A stretch of 46,890 nt of DNA from Opitutia bacterium (GTDB lineage Bacteria > Verrucomicrobiota > Verrucomicrobiia > Opitutales > UBA953): positions 1 through 46,890 of the forward strand of contig CANCLQ010000007.1 in the NCBI GenBank assembly GCA_947378845.1, in the 5' to 3' direction. Under the pieces are notes generated by a model that saw only the letters and a program-made list of their open reading frames with translations, was not told the DNA's origin and did no database searches. Below are positions 42,065 to 46,890 of this stretch, piece by piece; the stretch's first letter is position 1; every line of letters begins with the position of its first letter. Made by a program: the position numbers and the translations under genes.

Positions 42065-44620
42065 ATGGATAAGGACAAAAACAATAATTTCACGCCCCGC
42101 GCCCGTAAGGTCGTTGAGCTCGCACGAGCCGAAGCTCGCCGCTTTAACCACAACTACGTGGGCACGGAGCATATCCTGCTTGGGCTCATCAAGCTCGGGG
42201 AGGGCGTCGCAGTTAATGTTTTGGGCCGGATGGGTCTCGATTTAAAAACTGTCCGTGCGGCAGTCGAAAAACAAGTGGGTCCAGGTCCAGAAGAAGCCAA
42301 GGTTCCTGATTCAATTCCTTTAACTCCGCGCGTGCAGAAGGTGATGGCACATGCGGTCACCGAGGCCCGCAGCTTAGGTCATGCCTATGTGGGCACAGAA
42401 CATATTTTGTTAGGACTTCTTAAAGAAGGAGAGGGCGTTGCTGCTCGCGTATTGCAAACGCTCGACGTCGACCTCGAGCGTTGTCGTAAAGAAATTTTGG
42501 CGGATATTGATCCCGCTGCGAGTGCTGAAAGCGAAAGCAAATCTTCGGGCGATGAATCCTCCTCCGGTGGCGATGAAGGCAACGGCGACGACACGCCACC
42601 CCCTTCACGTAAATCCGAAGACAGTCCTCGTCCTGGTCGCGGCGAGCGCCTCTCGTTGCTCAAGACTTTTGGACGCGATCTCACCGAGTTAGCAAAAGCG
42701 GGTGAATTGGATCCTGTCATTGGCCGCAAAGAAGAGATTCGTCGGGTCGTGCAGATCTTATGTCGCCGTACGAAGAATAACCCCGTGCTTATTGGCGAAG
42801 CAGGTGTAGGTAAGACCGCAATCGTTGAAGGCCTTGCTCAAGAAATTGCTTCGGGCGTTGTCCCGGAAATCTTGCTTGATCGTAAGGTAATCACGTTGGA
42901 CTTAGCCTTGATGGTCGCGGGTACAAAATACCGCGGTCAATTTGAAGAGCGTATTAAGGGCATCATGGATGAAATTAAGCGTGCTAAGAATATCATCCTA
43001 TTCATCGATGAAATGCATACGATTGTGGGTGCAGGTGCCGCAGAAGGTGCGATGGACGCATCCAACATTTTAAAGCCTGCGCTCTCGCGTGGAGAAATTC
43101 AGTGCGTCGGTGCGACCACTCTAGCGGAGTACCGCAAGCACATCGAGAAAGACGCGGCTCTCGAGCGTCGCTTCCAATCTGTGAAGGTCGATGATCCATC
43201 ACCCGAAGACGCAATTCTAATTCTGCGTGGTATTCGCCATAAGTACGAAGACCACCACAAGTGCGAATACACTGATGCCGCAATTGAGGCGGCAGTGCGT
43301 TTGTCGCATCGTTACATCACCTCACGTCACTTGCCTGACAAAGCCATCGATGTGATGGACGAAGCAGGTGCACGTGCGCGTATTCGTTCGCTGAATTTAC
43401 CACCTGAGCTCGATAAAGCACAGGCGGATATTGATGCGGTAGTCTTACAAAAAGAAGAAGCCTCTCGTCACCAAAAATTTGAAGAAGCAGCTAACTTGCG
43501 CGATCAAGAGAAGAAACTTCGTGCGAAGCGTGAGAAGATGCTCGAAGAGTGGCGCAAGAAGCGCGACGAGAAGAAGATTCTCGTCGATGAAGAAGAGATG
43601 CTTCACATCGTGGCCGACTGGACGGGCGTGCCCCTCAATCGCATGGAGAAGAAAGAGACGCAAAAGCTTCTCGATCTCGAAAAAGATTTGCAGAACAGTG
43701 TTATCGGTCAGGACCGTGCATGCGAAGTGGTGGCTCGTGCCCTCCGTCGTTCGCGTGCGGATTTGAAAGATCCGCGTCGTCCGATTGGTTCGTTCCTCTT
43801 CCTTGGACCAACAGGTGTCGGTAAGACATTACTTGCTCGCACACTCGCTGAGCGCATGTTTGGTGAGAAGGAAGCCGTGATCCAAATCGACATGTCTGAG
43901 TACATGGAGAAGTTCACCGTCTCGCGTTTGATTGGTTCGCCTCCTGGTTATGTGGGTCACGATGAAGGCGGCCAGTTGACCGAACTCGTTCGCCGTAAGC
44001 CTTACTCCGTGGTCTTGTTCGATGAAATCGAAAAGGCACACCCTGATGTGATTCAGTTGCTTTTACAGGCTCTTGAGGATGGTCGACTGACCGACTCTTT
44101 AGGTCGCGTGGTCGATTTCCGGAACACGATTATCATCATGACCTCCAACGTGGGGGCCGATGTATTGCAGCGTAATAACTCGCTCGGCTTCGATGTCGGC
44201 GTCGACTCCACACGCGATTACGAGAAATTGAAGGATCGCATTATGGATGAAACCAAGCGTGCGTTTAAGCCAGAGTTCCTGAATCGCTTAACCGATATCG
44301 TTATCTTCCAGCAATTGGCGAAGGTACACATGACCAAGATTGTAGACATCGAAGTCGAAGCCGTCGCAAAGCGTCTACTTAATTTGGGTGTGAAACTTGT
44401 GGTCAATGAAGCTGCTCGTGCCTACCTAGTGGAAAATGGTTGGGACGAAAAATATGGTGCCCGTCCATTGCGCCGCGCCGTGGAGCGACTTCTAGAAGAT
44501 CCATTGGCCGAAGCGATTCTGCGTAACGACTACAATAAGGAAGAGCCCGTCATTGTTTCAGTGGGCGATAAAGGCTTGGTATTTACGCAAAAGAAATCGG
44601 GTGCGGATACGGGTGCTTAA
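42065..44620 (+). CDS. clpC: ClpC-type AAA+ unfoldase
   Basis: ClpC unfolds proteins and feeds them to ClpP. The 851-residue protein has two Clp_N repeats (about 3-150; 'EHILLGLIKLGEGVA' and 'EHILLGLLKEGEGVA'). An acidic Ser/Gly/Asp-rich linker (about 155-190) follows, then D1 with Walker A GEAGVGKT (244-251) and 'ILFIDEMHT', a middle UVR region ('HQKFEEAANLRDQEKKLRAKRE') typical of ClpC rather than ClpA or ClpB, and D2 with Walker A GPTGVGKT (581-588) and 'VVLFDEIEKAHPDV'. The ClpP-docking loop should lie in D2. There is no CtsR or McsAB gene nearby, so regulation differs from Bacillus. The leader CACCCAAATCTC has no Shine-Dalgarno sequence. Confidence 0.95.
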   Translation: MDKDKNNNFTPRARKVVELARAEARRFNHNYVGTEHILLGLIKLGEGVAVNVLGRMGLDLKTVRAAVEKQVGPGPEEAKVPDSIPLTPRVQKVMAHAVTEARSLGHAYVGTEHILLGLLKEGEGVAARVLQTLDVDLERCRKEILADIDPAASAESESKSSGDESSSGGDEGNGDDTPPPSRKSEDSPRPGRGERLSLLKTFGRDLTELAKAGELDPVIGRKEEIRRVVQILCRRTKNNPVLIGEAGVGKTAIVEGLAQEIASGVVPEILLDRKVITLDLALMVAGTKYRGQFEERIKGIMDEIKRAKNIILFIDEMHTIVGAGAAEGAMDASNILKPALSRGEIQCVGATTLAEYRKHIEKDAALERRFQSVKVDDPSPEDAILILRGIRHKYEDHHKCEYTDAAIEAAVRLSHRYITSRHLPDKAIDVMDEAGARARIRSLNLPPELDKAQADIDAVVLQKEEASRHQKFEEAANLRDQEKKLRAKREKMLEEWRKKRDEKKILVDEEEMLHIVADWTGVPLNRMEKKETQKLLDLEKDLQNSVIGQDRACEVVARALRRSRADLKDPRRPIGSFLFLGPTGVGKTLLARTLAERMFGEKEAVIQIDMSEYMEKFTVSRLIGSPPGYVGHDEGGQLTELVRRKPYSVVLFDEIEKAHPDVIQLLLQALEDGRLTDSLGRVVDFRNTIIIMTSNVGADVLQRNNSLGFDVGVDSTRDYEKLKDRIMDETKRAFKPEFLNRLTDIVIFQQLAKVHMTKIVDIEVEAVAKRLLNLGVKLVVNEAARAYLVENGWDEKYGARPLRRAVERLLEDPLAEAILRNDYNKEEPVIVSVGDKGLVFTQKKSGADTGA

Positions 44621-44623
44621 TCG

Positions 44624-44974
44624 GTGAATCTCCGTTTAATTACCGCAGGAGCATTGGGGGCGACAGGTGTCGCCCTTGGTGCCTTTGGGGCGCATGCTTT
44701 GAAAGTGCAGCTCGGTCAAATTCCAGAAGCTCTGGCTTGGTGGAATACGGCCACCACTTATTTATTAATTCATGCTGTAGCAGTGGGTGCGATTTCTCGT
44801 GGCGGTCGCTGGCCTACGATCTTCTGGTCGATAGGTGCCGTCATTTTTAGTGCGACACTCTTCGCAATGGCTCTAGGCGCTCCGCGCTGGCTCGGTGCGA
44901 TTACTCCACTGGGAGGATCCCTACTGATTCTCGGTTGGTTAAGTCTTTTGATCGCTGGAACCCGCAAGGAGTAG
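44624..44974 (+). CDS. DUF423 family membrane protein
   Basis: A 116-residue protein with about four transmembrane helices and the family N-terminus 'AGALGATGVALGAFGAHALK' (about 8-27). The function of DUF423 proteins is not established. It starts with GTG at 44624, 3 bases after the clpC stop, so translation is probably coupled to clpC. A convergent PEP-CTERM gene ends only 5 bases away. Confidence 0.85.
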   Translation: MNLRLITAGALGATGVALGAFGAHALKVQLGQIPEALAWWNTATTYLLIHAVAVGAISRGGRWPTIFWSIGAVIFSATLFAMALGAPRWLGAITPLGGSLLILGWLSLLIAGTRKE

Positions 44975-44979
44975 TCCGC

Positions 44980-46005
44980 TCAGCGACGCCGACGGCGAAC
45001 GCATGCGATAATTATTGCTGCGAACCCGAGTCCAAGACCGTAGGTTGAAGGCTCAGGAATATTTGTGAGTGACCAGCCTAGGGCATCGATAACTTTCAAG
45101 TCGTTTGAACTTATATTCAGTTGTTCGCCGTAAGAGGCAGTCGGATCCATAATGCCGATATTATTATTGTCCTTAAAGTGTGAAGCCTGGTCGCCATCCC
45201 CGAGGTTGACGCCGGTCGACATCGCCAGTGTCGTGTCGCCGATGCGAAGGTATTTTGCTATCGGCCCTGCAGAAACATCAGGAATTCCCAAGGCAGTACT
45301 CGCAGTGGAGTAGCGCATGAAATCGAGCGGCATGCTTAAGAAGTCGGCCGCGTTGCCGCCGTACATATCGATATAATCGACGATTGAGCTAAAGCCGAGG
45401 GCGTGACCAATTTCGTGGGTAGCCACACCAATAAAGTCTAACTGATTACTGCTGATGCCGTTGGTGCGGTTGTAATCAAATGCAAAAACGGAATTAAATT
45501 CAATGTACGCATCGAAGATGGGAAGATTGGGTGAGAGTAAGCCCAGTGCTTTGGCGTTTCCGGTGGTTAGGTAAATTTGCGACTGTGTATCAACCCACGT
45601 TTGATAATAGTCCGGCCCAGGTGTGTCGTTGGTTTGATTAATCAGTCGCGAGTAAGAAGAGCCGCTGGGAAGCGTGTTGAGAAAAGCATAATCAACTGAA
45701 CTGCTCGCACTTTGAGCGGTCGCTTGCCGAAATTGAGTATAATCGAAGAGGCGATACTCTGTGCCTGCCTGTCCGATGACGTTGGCTGAGTCTGCACCAA
45801 AGTCATGCATGCCCACTATGATATTCAAGGTGACCTGGGTGCTGATTTCATTTTCCCAGAGTGATGCTGCCGTTTGAAATCCTTGCCAAGATTGCACGTT
45901 CAGCGGGTTATCTGCATCTTCGTAGAATTGGATCGTCAATGCGCTTGCCTGTGCTGCCAGCAGGCAGAATGCACAGCTAAACCAAAACTGACGGGGCGGG
46001 TTCAC
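44980..46005 (-). CDS. PEP-CTERM secreted zinc metalloprotease-like protein
   Basis: A 341-residue exported protein. The signal peptide ends near residue 22 ('LLAAQASA'). A zincin motif HEIGHALGF lies in the middle ('IGVATHEIGHALGFSS', about 194-209), as in matrixin-like proteases and PEP-CTERM proteases. The C-terminus is a textbook PEP-CTERM sorting tag: PEPS, a hydrophobic helix (YGLGLGFAAIIIACV) and RRRRR. The genome should therefore hold an exosortase and, often, exopolysaccharide genes. It may be cut and attached to the cell surface or biofilm matrix. The exact substrate is unknown. Confidence 0.9.
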   Translation of the reverse strand: MNPPRQFWFSCAFCLLAAQASALTIQFYEDADNPLNVQSWQGFQTAASLWENEISTQVTLNIIVGMHDFGADSANVIGQAGTEYRLFDYTQFRQATAQSASSSVDYAFLNTLPSGSSYSRLINQTNDTPGPDYYQTWVDTQSQIYLTTGNAKALGLLSPNLPIFDAYIEFNSVFAFDYNRTNGISSNQLDFIGVATHEIGHALGFSSIVDYIDMYGGNAADFLSMPLDFMRYSTASTALGIPDVSAGPIAKYLRIGDTTLAMSTGVNLGDGDQASHFKDNNNIGIMDPTASYGEQLNISSNDLKVIDALGWSLTNIPEPSTYGLGLGFAAIIIACVRRRRR

Positions 46006-46047
46006 GCCTTGTTTTTATATTCTTAATATAGTCTGCCAAACCAAAAC

Positions 46048-46695
46048 CTATTCGAAGGCGGGTATGATCCCGTCTTTTTCTAGTTTTAAAAATAATTCCC
46101 GGCCAAACCAAGCATCATTAGCAGCGTATTTAATTTGTTCCTTTGAGAGCGGACGCTCCCAGTGAGAGGTCTGTACTTTCTTTGACTTCTTCATTTGTAG
46201 CCCGAGGTAGTGGGCAGCGAGGGCGCGAAGGCCCGTATTTTCTACGCCAGCTTTACGTGTGAAGTCGGAGATATCGATGAAGCTTGGGGCGTCGAACGGC
46301 GCGCGCTCTTGTAAGTGTCGCACGTCATCGCGAACGGCCACGCCGACTTTAGCTTTTTTAGGATGGCAGAGCAGAGGGAAGGCGAGTGGGACGCCGCCGC
46401 ATTCATCGAGACGAAAAACAAAAATCCGATCTTCGCCCGCGAGTTGTAAGACGGAGGGAAGGTAGGTCACGCCCCGCGTGTGTGATGGACGCGTCTCGGT
46501 ATCGAAGCCAACGACTCGTTCTTTATACAAATGATGAATAGCTTTCTCTGCATCCTTTTCGCTTTCGATTAACTCGATTGGTCCGTCCCATTGGCCAACA
46601 GGGAGTGACTCGATAAAATCTTTCTCGATGCGAAGACCTCGATTCGGTTGGAGGTTGGATATGCCCTCTTCGGGGGTGTCGGCTGACTCGTCCAC
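46048..46695 (-). CDS. RNase D-like 3'-5' exonuclease
   Basis: A single-domain DEDDy exonuclease of 215 residues. Exo I is 'GFDTET' (Asp65, Glu67), Exo II lies around 'VAVRDDVRHLQ' (Asp123 or Asp124), and Exo III is 'YAANDAW' (Tyr190, Asp194). It lacks the HRDC domains of full RNase D, so RNA trimming is likely but DNA cannot be excluded. The gene diverges from tRNA-Ala, 109 bases away, and follows the PEP-CTERM gene only loosely (42 bases). Confidence 0.85.
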   Translation of the reverse strand: MDESADTPEEGISNLQPNRGLRIEKDFIESLPVGQWDGPIELIESEKDAEKAIHHLYKERVVGFDTETRPSHTRGVTYLPSVLQLAGEDRIFVFRLDECGGVPLAFPLLCHPKKAKVGVAVRDDVRHLQERAPFDAPSFIDISDFTRKAGVENTGLRALAAHYLGLQMKKSKKVQTSHWERPLSKEQIKYAANDAWFGRELFLKLEKDGIIPAFE

Positions 46696-46759
46696 ATGCC
46701 GAAGGAAAGGGCTCGGCGTGCTATGGCAATCAGAGACTCGTGATGTTGGGAAAAAAGCG

Positions 46760-46788
46760 TTGACCGTGCCAAGGGGGGCACCTTTCTT
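46760..46788 (+). promoter_or_regulatory. Possible tRNA-Ala promoter
   Basis: AAAAAAGCG leads into TTGACC (46760-46765), then 17 bases and TTTCTT (46783-46788), 16 bases before the mature tRNA. The A-tract plus TTGAC arrangement matches that before tRNA-Thr. Confidence 0.4.
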
Positions 46789-46804
46789 AACCTTTCGGTT
46801 TTAT

Positions 46805-46880
<76 letters not shown>

Positions 46881-46890
46881 TTTAATTCGG

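Overview
The window is a 46.9 kb piece of a bacterial chromosome, probably from a member of Verrucomicrobiota and most likely near Opitutae. This is inferred from a PEP-CTERM secreted metalloprotease, a secreted sulfatase, the ribosomal/RNAP gene order and the near absence of Shine-Dalgarno sequences; no 16S rRNA gene is present to confirm it. The organism is Gram-negative, as shown by an outer-membrane barrel, lipoproteins and Mpl murein recycling. No CRISPR array, prophage, IS element or rRNA operon was seen, and no gene-free stretch exceeds about 300 bases.

Layout. 1-1.4 kb: 3' part of ssb, rplI, then convergent rpsU, separated by two strong hairpin terminators. 1.5-7.2 kb: smc, a periplasmic HtrA-type protease, and a membrane-anchored protein with a possible TonB-like end. 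7.2-20.2 kb: the translation/transcription superoperon tRNA-Thr, tuf, tRNA-Trp, secE, nusG, rplK, rplA, rplJ, rplL, attenuator, rpoB, rpoC. 20.3-26.2 kb: five tightly packed genes for exopolysaccharide export, namely an outer-membrane barrel, a short Wza/OPX protein, a Wzc-type tyrosine kinase with a Gly/Tyr-repeat N-terminus, and two M48 lipoproteins, the second with a damaged zinc motif. 26.2-34 kb: sppA (minus), a conserved protein of unknown function, an overlapping sulfatase/metallophosphoesterase pair, a small membrane protein and a LysR regulator (minus). 34-46.9 kb: yggS-recN, a short-chain dehydrogenase, hpf, mpl, the minus-strand nrnA-truB-ribF operon, clpC, a DUF423 membrane protein, a PEP-CTERM metalloprotease, an RNase D-like exonuclease and tRNA-Ala.

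How the genes work together. Most of the window is housekeeping: ribosome and RNA polymerase synthesis, chromosome organisation and repair (smc, recN, ssb), and envelope quality control (HtrA, SppA, ClpC, M48). The most distinctive part is 20.3-26.2 kb. It looks like a self-contained export machine: the barrel would form the outer-membrane pore for a short OPX protein, the kinase would drive export from the inner membrane, and the M48 lipoproteins may look after the barrel. No glycosyltransferase, flippase or polymerase lies beside it.

Other notable features are an RpoC that has lost all four cysteines of its second zinc site, and an unusual gene packing in which five of six convergent gene pairs end within 5 bp of each other, three of them sharing a palindromic TTAA that supplies both stop codons.
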